Source: Amphritea sp. (lineage in GTDB: Bacteria > Pseudomonadota > Gammaproteobacteria > Pseudomonadales > Balneatricaceae). From it: 64,000 bases of DNA. Every line of letters starts with the position of its first letter. Positions within the stretch are counted from its first letter, which is position 1. Both the position numbers and the translations under genes were made by a program. This document shows, in pieces, positions 26,543-36,700 of the stretch. The notes under the pieces are model-generated. The model was not told the origin of the DNA and searched no databases. It saw only the letters and a program-made list of their open reading frames with translations. The DNA lies in NCBI RefSeq assembly GCF_016744155.1, contig NZ_JADGEW010000016.1:1-64000 (forward strand). The letters run 5' to 3'.

Positions 26543-26676
26543 TCATTGCTGGTCCATAACTCAGCTATTTTGATTATCAGTTCCACTTCATTTGCATATT
26601 CAAATTGTTTTCTCCTGCACATTACTCTATTTCAGCCGTTATACTTCATTATAAGAACCGACTGATCGAGAGCCTG

Positions 26677-27354
26677 ATGCACCGACTGACACCATCCTCT
26701 TCAGAAGTACTCGCTATTCCCGTGCGTGAATGCGGTGAACCGCTTGTTAACATCCAGTTTTTGGGTGGGCTGGAATATGGCCCTCCACCGGAATGTCCTG
26801 AAACCGAGGGTGATTACACTTTTATTCGGCAGGGGGTTTATGAGCGGTTACTGCATGCTCAGTCACTGTTGCCGAAGGGTATAACTCTGCGGCTCTATGA
26901 GGGTTATCGTAGTCTGAAAGTGCAGGGTATGTTATTTGCTGATGAGCTTGCCAGAGTACGTGAACGCCAGCCAGCGTTACCTGAATCAGAGTTGTTTGAG
27001 GAAACTACCCGAATGGTATCAGCGCCAGCTTATCCCGATGGAACGCTGAATATTCCTCCGCATAATACTGGCGCGGCCGTTGATCTGTTTCTGGTTGATG
27101 AGTGTGGCCAAATGTTGGATTTCGGGATGGATATTTATCAATGGACTGAAACAGATCCTGATCTTTGTCTTACCCATGCATCCGGGATTAGCGAGACCGT
27201 GATAGCAAATCGCCAGTTGCTGGTTGATGTGATGACCAGCGCAGGTTTCGTAAATTACTTGCAAGAGTGGTGGCACTTTTCTTACGGTGATCGATTCTGG
27301 GCTTATTTGAGCGGTCATGAGTATGCGATCTATGGTGGGGTAAATCACCAGTAA
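26677..27354 (+). CDS. D-alanyl-D-alanine dipeptidase-like metallopeptidase (VanX/DdpX family)
   Basis: About 225 residues from the ATG at 26677; an upstream TTG at 26605 gives 249. The zinc-ligand motif of the M15D family is visible as PPHNTGAAVDLFLVD (about residues 127-141). The catalytic glutamate and third histidine are in EWWHFSYGDRFWAY near residue 204. An arginine in LRLYEGYRSLKVQ fits the transition-state arginine. The enzyme would hydrolyse D-Ala-D-Ala, probably for recycling wall peptides. No signal peptide is evident, so a cytoplasmic location is likely. There is no vancomycin-resistance context. Confidence 0.85.
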   Translation: MHRLTPSSSEVLAIPVRECGEPLVNIQFLGGLEYGPPPECPETEGDYTFIRQGVYERLLHAQSLLPKGITLRLYEGYRSLKVQGMLFADELARVRERQPALPESELFEETTRMVSAPAYPDGTLNIPPHNTGAAVDLFLVDECGQMLDFGMDIYQWTETDPDLCLTHASGISETVIANRQLLVDVMTSAGFVNYLQEWWHFSYGDRFWAYLSGHEYAIYGGVNHQ

Positions 27355-27814
27355 ACAGCTTATCCCGGGTAACTGTTTACCAGAATGTTGCTGAGTCATT
27401 GCAGAGCGCAGGGTGTTATCGACTGAGCTCATCAGGAATTAACGCTGTAAAATCACCCAAGTCGACTTAGAATAATTTTTTCTACTCTTTGACTCGCTCT
27501 ACTTAGTCAAGGAGGGCGGTCTTTCTCAAGAAAGCATTCTGTACTGCTACAGCCACAGGTTCGTTTGGCTGATAAAGCACATCAATAGTTAGCTATTACA
27601 TCTCATTACATTTCCAAACAACTTACTACATTTCCCCGGAATCAGGTTTACACCCTGAAGGTAGTCTATTTCCTGTACTTAGTTTATCTGTATGACCGTC
27701 CAGAACTATTCCCCTTATGTTTTGGCTGGTTGATTGGCAGTCACTATAAGACCTTGAGCAGGTTTCAGGGCCTAAAGATTATAAAAATATCGCGCGCTCG
27801 CGGAGGAAATATCG
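27355..27814. promoter_or_regulatory. Long upstream region of the porin1-ALDH1 operon
   Basis: A 460-base non-coding region. Its main feature is the 59-bp element at 27596-27654 that is repeated upstream of qhpA copy 1. The rest holds no recognisable gene or RNA. Confidence 0.5.
27596..27654 (+). promoter_or_regulatory. 59-bp element shared with the qhpA1 promoter region (copy 1)
   Basis: It aligns without gaps to 38036-38094, with 44 of 59 bases identical by hand count. It opens with TTACAT-N4-TTACAT, a direct repeat of 10-bp period, holds an identical AAACAACTTA block and ends in TTTACACC. Direct repeats of about one helical turn are the usual binding pattern of OmpR/PhoB-type regulators, and one is encoded next to the other copy. 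It lies about 160 bp before porin1. Confidence 0.65.
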
Positions 27815-29095
27815 ATGAAGAAATCAAATGGCCGGAATTTGTCTGGTTATCTGCTGACAGCAGCTGTTGCAGCAGCAACCGCAGCAATGGCTATGCCAGT
27901 ACAGGCTTACAATCTTTACAGTGAAAACGGTTCTGAACTGAACCTGGATATCGAAGCTGTTGTAGGCACGTTCAGCAGCGATGAAAACTATTTCGGTAAA
28001 ACGGGTAACGGTTCCAGCTGGCAAGAAGGCTATCTCAAAGCCGGCTTCAGCGGCAGTCATGCCCTAAGTGAAGTAAATTCTTTATACGGTGGACTTAACT
28101 TCGTTTCTTCAGGCACCTGGGGTGACGGTGATGCCGGCGGAAATACTGACGGTAGCGAACGTCGTACTGCAGTAGAGGACGCCTTCATTGGTTTCCGCAC
28201 GGATATGCTAGACCTGTCTTTTGGTCGCCAGAATTTCTCCATTGGTGACGGATTTCTTATCAATGGTGATGCATTAAACCTGGGTGAGGGTGTGTTCCCT
28301 GACTCTAACCGCGGCGGCGCATATTGGTTAGCAGCCCGTAAAGCATTTAACCAAACCGCGATTGCACGTATTGGTGGCGAAGATGGCCTGCGCGGCGACC
28401 TTTTCTATCTTGAATCAGACAATACGGCGCAGTCTGAAGTAGAGCTTGGCGGTGCAAACATTGAGTATGTTACTGAAACGGGTACTTTCGGTGCGACATA
28501 CATTAAAGGTCTTGATGCTGTCGACAATGCCAAGCGTGATGGGCAGAAGACTGTCAGCGTTCGTTTTCAGGGTAATGCCGGTGTCGAAAACCTGTTCCTG
28601 TCAGCCGAGTATGCTGACCAGTCACAGGGCGACAACTCTGATGACGCAAATGCATGGTATGCAGAAGCCGGCTGGACCTTTTCTGACGTAGCCTGGGCGC
28701 CACAGCTGACCTACCGTTACACGAAGTATGAAGAGAACTTTGACTCGTTGTTCTTTGGCTTTAACCGTGGCTACGGCACCTGGTTCCAGGGTGAAGTTGC
28801 AGCCAACTATGCAGGGCCATTTGGCTCATCGGCAACGATTCAGCACCTTGCCCTGAAAGCATCCCCAACAGAAATGCTATCTGTCGGCGCGCTGTATTTT
28901 GATTTCAGCGATTCAACCACTTTTGGTTCTAATTCTGAAGGACAGGAAATAGACCTTTATGCCGAGTGGGTTGTTAATGAACATCTGATCATTAGCCCTC
29001 TGGTTGGTGTCTACTCTCCAGACAAGGGTAATAAAACTCAGAATACTACTTCTGATAACTTTTACGCTCAGGTTATCGCGATCGTACCGTTCTGA
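27815..29095 (+). CDS. Outer-membrane porin, copy 1
   Basis: A 426-residue protein with a signal peptide (about residues 1-31, ending MPVQA) and then alternating beta-strand sequence ending in phenylalanine, as expected for an outer-membrane barrel. It resembles alginate-export/OprD-like porins, but I cannot name the substrate. It is a clear paralogue of the porin at 53520: both start the mature barrel with TFSSDENY/VFSTDENY and WQEGY, and later share WYAEAGWTF and GTWFQGEVA. A GGAGG ribosome site precedes the ATG. An aldehyde dehydrogenase gene follows. The shared promoter element suggests co-regulation with QHNDH system 1, so it may admit amines. Confidence 0.8.
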   Translation: MKKSNGRNLSGYLLTAAVAAATAAMAMPVQAYNLYSENGSELNLDIEAVVGTFSSDENYFGKTGNGSSWQEGYLKAGFSGSHALSEVNSLYGGLNFVSSGTWGDGDAGGNTDGSERRTAVEDAFIGFRTDMLDLSFGRQNFSIGDGFLINGDALNLGEGVFPDSNRGGAYWLAARKAFNQTAIARIGGEDGLRGDLFYLESDNTAQSEVELGGANIEYVTETGTFGATYIKGLDAVDNAKRDGQKTVSVRFQGNAGVENLFLSAEYADQSQGDNSDDANAWYAEAGWTFSDVAWAPQLTYRYTKYEENFDSLFFGFNRGYGTWFQGEVAANYAGPFGSSATIQHLALKASPTEMLSVGALYFDFSDSTTFGSNSEGQEIDLYAEWVVNEHLIISPLVGVYSPDKGNKTQNTTSDNFYAQVIAIVPF

Positions 29096-29118
29096 TTACT
29101 GAGTTCAACTATAACAAG

Positions 29119-29139
29119 CCGGGGTTCTAGGAATCCCGG
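29119..29139 (+). other. Intercistronic hairpin between porin1 and ALDH1
   Basis: CCGGGGTTC pairs with GAATCCCGG around a TAG loop, with one G-T pair. No T-run follows, so it more likely modulates or protects the transcript than ends it. Confidence 0.5.
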
Positions 29140-29164
29140 TGTTTGGTAATAAAGGAATATGAGA

Positions 29165-30574
29165 ATGAAAGAGTATTCACTGATTATTAAAGGTCAGAAA
29201 GTCGCCGGTAACGGTGGCAATTTTGACGTTTTGAACCCAGCGACTGAAGAAGTTGTTGCTCTCTGTCCTCAAGCCAGTTTAGAGCAGCTTGATGAGGCAG
29301 TAGTCGCGGCACAGGCCTGCTTTGAAACCTGGCAGTATTCTAGTCATGATGAACGAAAAAAATTGCTACATGATATTGCTGACCGTATTGAAGTTAATGC
29401 TGCAGAATTGGCTCAGATTGTTGTTGAGGAACAAGGTAAACCGATGTTTCTTGCGCAAGCTGAAGTGGGAGGGGCTGTTGCCTGGACCCGTGCTACAGCA
29501 GATCTTGAGCTGCCAATCGATATTCTTGAAGATAGCGAGAGTAAGCGGGTTGAAATTCATCGCAAGCCGCTCGGCGTTGTCGGTTCTATAACGCCGTGGA
29601 ACTGGCCGCTGATGATCGCTGTCTGGCATATTATGCCTGCGATCCGTTCAGGTAATACTGTTGTATCTAAACCCTCTGGCCTGACCCCCTTAAATACGCT
29701 GCGTTTGGTCGAAATTATCAATGAAGTTGCGCCGCCGGGACTGGTGAATGTTGTTACCGGAGAAGGTGATATTGGTAACGGCATGACTCAACATAAGGGT
29801 ATTCGTAAGATTGTATTTACGGGCTCCACACCAACGGGTCAAACCATCATGCGAGGGGCAGCTGATAACCTCAAACGCTTGACGCTCGAGCTGGGCGGCA
29901 ACGATGCAGGTATTGTACTACCGGATGCTGACCCTGCTGCGATAGCTGAAGCTATCTTCCAGACCTCATTCCTTAATATGGGGCAGACCTGTGCTGCATT
30001 GAAGCGTCTTTATGTTCATGACTCTATTTATGAAGAGCTGTGTGAAAAACTGGCAGAAGTAGCAGCTAAACAAGTAGTAGGGAATGGTCTGACAGAGGGA
30101 GTTACCTTTGGCCCGATTCAGAATAGAAAACAATTGAATCTGGTTAATGGGTTAGTCGAAGATGCCCGTGCTAATGGTGCACGTGTTCTTTGTGGCGGCT
30201 CGCCGATGGAAGGTGTCGGATATTTCTATCCACCAACCATTGTTGCTGATATTACCGATGGCTGCCGTCTTGTTGATGAAGAACAGTTTGGCCCTGTACT
30301 ACCTGTTATTCGTTACAGCGATGTTGAGGATGCCATTAAAAGGGCTAATGCGGCCGATGTTGGATTGGGGGGCTCAGTTTGGTCTTCTGATAGTGCTAAA
30401 GCCACCGAGATAGCTACTCGCCTGGAATGTGGAACCGCCTGGGTGAATGGCCATGCCGAGCTGCTGCCATATGCGCCATTTGGTGGCTGTAAGATGTCTG
30501 GGTTCGGTGTTGAGTTTGGCCAGGAAGGCTTATTGGAATATACCTCGGCTCAGGTTATTAATATCAATAAGTAA
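29165..30574 (+). CDS. NAD(P)-dependent aldehyde dehydrogenase, copy 1
   Basis: A 469-residue ALDH superfamily enzyme. The general-base glutamate is in TLELGGNDAGIV (about residue 242) and the catalytic cysteine in NMGQTCAALKR (about residue 277). PWNWPL and the cofactor motif FTGSTPTGQ are also present. The ATG at 29165 is eight bases after AAGGA and is preferred over the ATG at 29159. It is cotranscribed with porin1. Because QHNDH turns primary amines into aldehydes, and the operon shares an upstream element with QHNDH system 1, it probably oxidises the resulting aldehyde to an acid. It is not closely like the ALDH at 46796, so the two may prefer different aldehydes. Confidence 0.85.
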   Translation: MKEYSLIIKGQKVAGNGGNFDVLNPATEEVVALCPQASLEQLDEAVVAAQACFETWQYSSHDERKKLLHDIADRIEVNAAELAQIVVEEQGKPMFLAQAEVGGAVAWTRATADLELPIDILEDSESKRVEIHRKPLGVVGSITPWNWPLMIAVWHIMPAIRSGNTVVSKPSGLTPLNTLRLVEIINEVAPPGLVNVVTGEGDIGNGMTQHKGIRKIVFTGSTPTGQTIMRGAADNLKRLTLELGGNDAGIVLPDADPAAIAEAIFQTSFLNMGQTCAALKRLYVHDSIYEELCEKLAEVAAKQVVGNGLTEGVTFGPIQNRKQLNLVNGLVEDARANGARVLCGGSPMEGVGYFYPPTIVADITDGCRLVDEEQFGPVLPVIRYSDVEDAIKRANAADVGLGGSVWSSDSAKATEIATRLECGTAWVNGHAELLPYAPFGGCKMSGFGVEFGQEGLLEYTSAQVININK

Positions 30575-30719
30575 GGCTCTTTTACTTAAGAGTCTTCAGA
30601 CTATTGAAACGGAGCAATGCGTACTACTTGGTCAGTTAGTTCGACGAACTTCTTATTGGTTCTTTCTCACCTGCCGGGAGGTACCCGTGCGCTTGCTTCC
30701 TGGCTATAAACGGAAGTTT

Positions 30720-30744
30720 TGCCCCTCGCTCGAGGGGCTTTTTT
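30720..30744 (+). terminator. Terminator after ALDH1
   Basis: GCCCCTC pairs with GAGGGGC around a GCTC loop, followed by six T. It lies just before the 3' end of the convergent hybrid kinase gene. Confidence 0.85.
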
Positions 30745-30763
30745 ATCTAAGCGATGCACTCTC

Positions 30764-33700
30764 TTAGCTGTCTGAATTGTCCTGTTGGGTATGCTGGCGT
30801 AGTTCTTTCAGACTGATACCCAGAAGGTTTTTCAGTTCTTCGTTTGTACTCACAGTTACCGCTTCGTTTTCCTCTTCCAATGCTTTAGATTTTAGAGACA
30901 GGGCCAGAAGGCCAAAATTCGCAGATGCCCCTGCCAATTGGTGAGCAATGTTTCGACATTCTCTGTCATTACGCTGCAGACGTGCCTCTTCTATCTTATC
31001 TGTCAGCTGTTCACATTGTTGCTGTAGTTGATCGATCAACTTGGTAAATTTCGCCCGGCCCAGCATGGAGCAATGCTGGTCAACCAGATGCTGATCCAGC
31101 AGTGGGGCGTCATTACGGGTGGAGGAAATAGCCTTTTTATCGGACTTTTCTTCAACAGGAATTGTTATCACAGGATTAGAGGTTCCCAGAATAGTGTTGT
31201 GTTTGCCAATTAACTGCTGCAGTTCTTTATACTGAAGCGGTTTACCAACCACCGCATCAATGCCAGCGGCATGATAGTTATTGATCTCCGCTTCGGTAAT
31301 GCTAGCGGTGAGTGCTATCACTCTTATATTGGCTTTTTTAGGGCTTAGGTGTGCCCGTATTCGGCGTGTGGTTTCCATGCCATCCATATCGGGAAGATGA
31401 ATATCCATGAGTACCAGATCATAGTTATTCTGATTGTGCTTTTGCAGGGCGGTATAACCGTTTTCTGCAATGTCGACCTGGTGGCCATCACTTTCCAGTA
31501 GCCCCTGAGCAACCAGTTGATTGATGACCGTATCCTCGACCAAGAGAATATGCAGGGGGTGCCCGGGTTTTGGTGCTGACACCGCGGGAGTATCGCTTTG
31601 GTCTGCAGAAGTTAATACATAGGGGATACTGAACCAGAACTGGCTGCCGTGCCCCTCGGTGCTGCTGAAGCCGATCTGTCCCTGCTGAAGTTCAACAATT
31701 TTTTTGCTAATAGCAAGACCCAGGCCAGTACCGCCGTAGCGACGCGTAATAGAAGAGTCCGCCTGAGAGAAATGTTGAAAAATACGGTGGTGTGATTCTT
31801 CAGGAATACCTATACCACTATCATCAACAATAAAACTGATGGTTGCCGATTCAGCGGTTAGGGTGCATTTGACTGATATTTTAACGAAACCTTGCTGGGT
31901 GAATTTAATCGCATTGGCACAAAGGTTCATCAAAACTTGTCCCAGGCTTCGCCGGTCACCGAAGATCGTGTCGGGTAGAGGGTCAAGGATGTTCAGTTCA
32001 AATGACAGGTGTTTTTCCAGCATCATTGGTCGTAGCATCAGTTCGAGTTCATCGAGTACCTGACTGACAGAGAAGGGAGCCTGGTCCAGTTCGACCTGGC
32101 CGGCCTCTGCTTTGGTAAAGTCCAGTACATCATTGAGGATCGACAATAGAGTCTGCCCGGATTGATAGATTGCCTTTACTTGTTGCTGTTGGTCAGGGAG
32201 AAGGTGGCCTTTCTCAAGCAACTGAGCCATACCGAGAATGCCATTCATAGGCGTTCTTATCTCGTGACTGATTGTTGCCAGGAACTCAGACTTCGCCTGA
32301 CTGGCGGCTTCCGATTTTTGAAGGTTTAGCTGGGCTTGCTCTTTTGCTTTACGCTCGGTGATATTGGTAAGAGAGCCTTCGTAGTAGACCGGCTTACCTT
32401 GGTCATCTAGCTCTCTTCGTGCCGAAATGGAGACATTGACCGGCGAGCCATCCCGCCGTTGCCACTCGGTTTCGAACCCCGTCACCCGGTTATCATCAGA
32501 TAAAAGATTCAGGAACTGATGCAGGTCCTGGCTGTTGATAAAGCACTGACTACCAATATCTGTAATGGTATTGAGAAATTCCTCCGGGTTTCGGTAACCG
32601 AGTAATTCAGCTAAGGCGGGATTGGCTGAGATGAAGTGACCTTGTGCACTCGCTCTGAAAATAGCTTCTACGGTATTTTCAAATAGTGAGCGGAATTCCT
32701 GCTCTGAATGTTCCAGACTTGAGTAAAGTTTTGCATTCTCGATGGAGATTGCCGCCTGTGCCGAGAGAATTTGCAGGGTTTCCATTCGGGAAGGGTCAAA
32801 TACATTTCGACTTTGGTTATTTTCCAGATAGAGAAGGGCGGTTAGTTCACCGTGATACAAAATCGGCATGCAAAGTAACGAACGGGGTTTATGCTTGCGG
32901 ATATAACTATCCTGCATAAACATTTCGTGACGATGGGCATCACTGAGTACCACAATCTCTTTGGTGCGGGCGGCGTAGTGAACAATGCTAACCGGCAATG
33001 TTGTGCTGTCGTCCAGAGCCAGACTGTTAAAAAACTGGGGTGCTCTTTCAAGCACGGTTTCCGCTTCAATATAGAGGTTGCCTTTTTCTTTAAGAATAAG
33101 GATTGCCCGCTGGGCGCCGGCACTTTCCAGCGCTAGTGCCATTAGTCTGCCCAGCAGTTTTTCAAGTACGATTTCATCGGAAATAGCTTGGGACGAACGG
33201 ATAACTGAGATGGTGTCCAGTTGTTGATTGGAGAAATGCTCAGCTTGATCGACGCTAACAAGCGTGTTGTTGTTTTTCTCGCTGAGATTGCGACCGCCGA
33301 ATAGCTCAGGGTATTGCGTCTGTAGTTGGTGTAGTTTTGGTTTGAGCTGTAAGTGGAGGTAGCCGTTCCAGGCCTCATTAAGATAGGTGCGGGCAATATT
33401 CTGTTTATCCCATTCCAGGTAGCAACGACCTGCCATCTCTCTGGCAAGGGCGGCCTGAAGGTAAAAGTGGTTCTTCTGGGCGGCATCGATCGCATTATCG
33501 TAAAAATCCATCGCCTTACTGAAATGGCGATTAACGCGGTACAGCTCGGCCTGTAGAAGGTATGCAAAATGTTGATGGTTTTCTGGACAATGGCGTGCCC
33601 AACGTTTGAATCGTCGCAGAATTTGACGTGCTTTTTTCAGCTTTTGGCTTTGCTGCAAAATACTGGTTTCAGGGATAAGCGCTATCTGGGAAAGCGCTAT

Positions 33701-36700
33701 TATGGATTCAAAGCAAGGGGCGGTAAAGGTTCCTCCGATGTGGGGTAGGTAGGGGCTACCTGTTTCACAATGGTGATGTGTCTGTTGATAATCCCCCATA
33801 ATAAAACAGAGTGTTGCACTGTGATAGTGATAGAGACAGATCGCTGTACGATGATCTTCCTGGTGGATTTCATCTAGTAATTGCTGGTTGAAGAAGTCTC
33901 CAAATAAGCGGGTTGGATCATCACTATTCCCCAACAGGTTATCAATCGCCTGTAGGGCCAGCAGCGAATATTGTGTGGATTGTTTTTGCCCATACTGTCG
34001 CAGGCAGGCTGTGTGATTTTCTATGGTGGGCTTTAGTTCTGCGAAATTATTAGTCTGGTTAAACGAAAACTGAATCCAGGCTGCCAGACAGTAACTGCCC
34101 CATTCGATATCTCCGCAGTCCAAAGCTTGTTGATGTCCGTCGAGCAAAGATTCAAGCGATAGGTTTAGGGGTTCTTTCCAGTGCCGTACATAGGTGTCAA
34201 ACAGAGAACTAGTTCGGTGATGAATCAGTCTATTCGGCTGACGCTGATCAAGCTCCATGGCGATTTTGCCTAACGCATAACCCTGATTTATTGCTGAGTA
34301 TGTACCACACAAAATACCGCCATATCCAGCGAAGGCCATCGAGGAGTGTGCTGTCAAACCTCGGGTCAGTGTGAGTTCTACTTCTTTAGCCATAACCAAG
34401 GGGCGCAGGGCAGAACTGGAAAATTTTACCACCCCGAACATGCTGGCCAGAATCGATAGTGCCGCCAGATCGTAGGGGTCTTGCATCGGTTTGGCTTCCA
34501 GAATCTGCTCCCGGTTGCGACGATGCAACAGCCATTGGGTGCGAAGCACTCCTTGCCAGATCTGTCTTTTACTGGGTTTGACGGGCAGCTCAACGCCCAG
34601 CATTCGTAACACTTGCAGAGCAACTTGCATCGCTTGCTCGAACTGATTTCTGGCGACATGAGACTGAATTCTTATCTCATAGACTTTCACCTGATCCAGA
34701 ATGTTATTGCTATTCTCAATGACTTGATCGATCAGATAGTTCATCTGTTCGAACTGGGAGCTAATGTAAGCGGCTTCTGTGCCACTGGTATAAAGCGTTA
34801 ATGTGAGATCGTAATGTTGTTGCCAACGGTCGTCTGAGAGTAATTCAATACCCGTCTGAAAATACTCCTGGGCAGCATCAAAGGCGGCCGAATCCAGTGC
34901 CTGTATACCTGATTGACAGTTAAGCGAAGCTAGCTCTATCAGTTCATCTTCTGATTCGATCAGGTTTCGGGCACTGTTCAGGTGATTAGTGACCTCAAAT
35001 ACCGGAATCTTGTGCTTATTTGAAACGCGCTGCTGCAGAAGTCGGCCGATCTTCAGGTGTAATTCTTGTCGCAGGTTTTCCGGAATCAGAGAGTAGGCGG
35101 CTTGTTGAATACGGTCATGTATAAAGCGAAACCGGTGGCGATCAAATGTTAAGCCAGAACTGCTGGCGTAGTTGATATCCAAAGGGATTAATAAGCCTTC
35201 ACGAACGGCATCCATCAGGTTCTCTGTAGTGTCGCTTTCACTTTGTTCTAATACAATCGACAGGGTATTAAGATCAAAAGGGCTACCGATACAGGCGGCC
35301 ATTTGCAGGGTTTTCTGACTTTCGTTTGAGAGTTTTTGAATCTTACTGACCATCAGGTCGATAACGTTATCGCTCATCTCCCGTGATTGAATCTTAGTTT
35401 CGTCCCATTGCCAGCGGTTTTGATGGAAACTGATTAGTCCTTCGTCATGCAGTGAGTAGAGTAGCTGGATTAAAAAGAAGGGGTTTCCCTGAGTTTTCTC
35501 CATGCATATCTGAGCCAGCTCTGTGCAATGCTGAGGCTCGGTGCGTAAGGTATCTGCGATCAATCGGGTCGTTTGAGTGTTGTTCAGCGGTTCAAGGAGT
35601 ATCTCGCTAATGCGACAGTTTCCCTGTTTTAATCGGTTTATTGTCAGTGCCAGGGGGTGTGAGTGGCCGACAGCCTGATCACGGTAACTACTGACAATCA
35701 GTAGATTAGACATATCTCCATCTTCACACAGAGAGGATATCAGGTTGAAAGATGCCAGGTCTCCCCAGTGAAGATCGTCGAGAAACAGAAGCAGTGGGGT
35801 TTCGGGTGTTGCAAATGCGCTTATGAGTGCTTTTACCAGCAGAGAGAATCGATTCTGTTCTTCAAAGATAGACAGCCGCTGAGAGGTTAATGGTTTTCCA
35901 ATGATCAGTTCAAGTTCCGGTACCAGACTTATAAGGGTGTGAGCGCTTTGCCCCAGTGCTTTACAAATAAGATCACGATAGACAGAGATATCTTGGTCGC
36001 TCTCTGTCAATAGCTGTCTGATGAGCCCCTGCAATGCGAGAAATATTCCTGAGTAGGGCCGGTTGCGGCGAAACTGATCGAACTTACCACTGATAAAACG
36101 TCCGTTTTGCTCATGGATATAGTGGCGTAGTTCGTGAACAAGACTTGATTTACCAATTCCCGCATAGCCGGTAATCAGTATTAGTTCCTGACTTTGCGCC
36201 GCTCTATGATCGAAGCTATTGCGTAACTTCTGAATAATTGCCGCGCGTCCATAAAGACGTTGGGGTACGGAAAAGTGTTCAGAGATGTCTTTGCGGGCCA
36301 GGTTAAAGAGTGGAATGTCCTGTTGCTGATTCCAGCAATTAAGGCAGTTTTTAAGATCTTCTGAGATACCGAAGCTTGACTGATATCGTTCTGATGCATC
36401 CTTGGCCATCAGTTTCAGAATGATTCTGCTTAGCATCTCAGGTAATGCTGGATTAATATCATTCGGCGCTTTGGGCTGTTTTGCTATATGGCAGTGAATG
36501 AGTTGTAGTCGATCTTCTCCCCGAAAAGGAGGGCGTCCGCAAAACATCTCATACAGCACGACGCCCAGGCTGTAAAAATCACTGCGATAATCGATATGTC
36601 GATTGATACGCCCGGTTTGTTCCGGTGCCATATATTGCAGATCATCGATGGATAGTTGCTGTGAATTCCAACTGGCCTGTTCCCGGGTAAGCCTCGTAGA

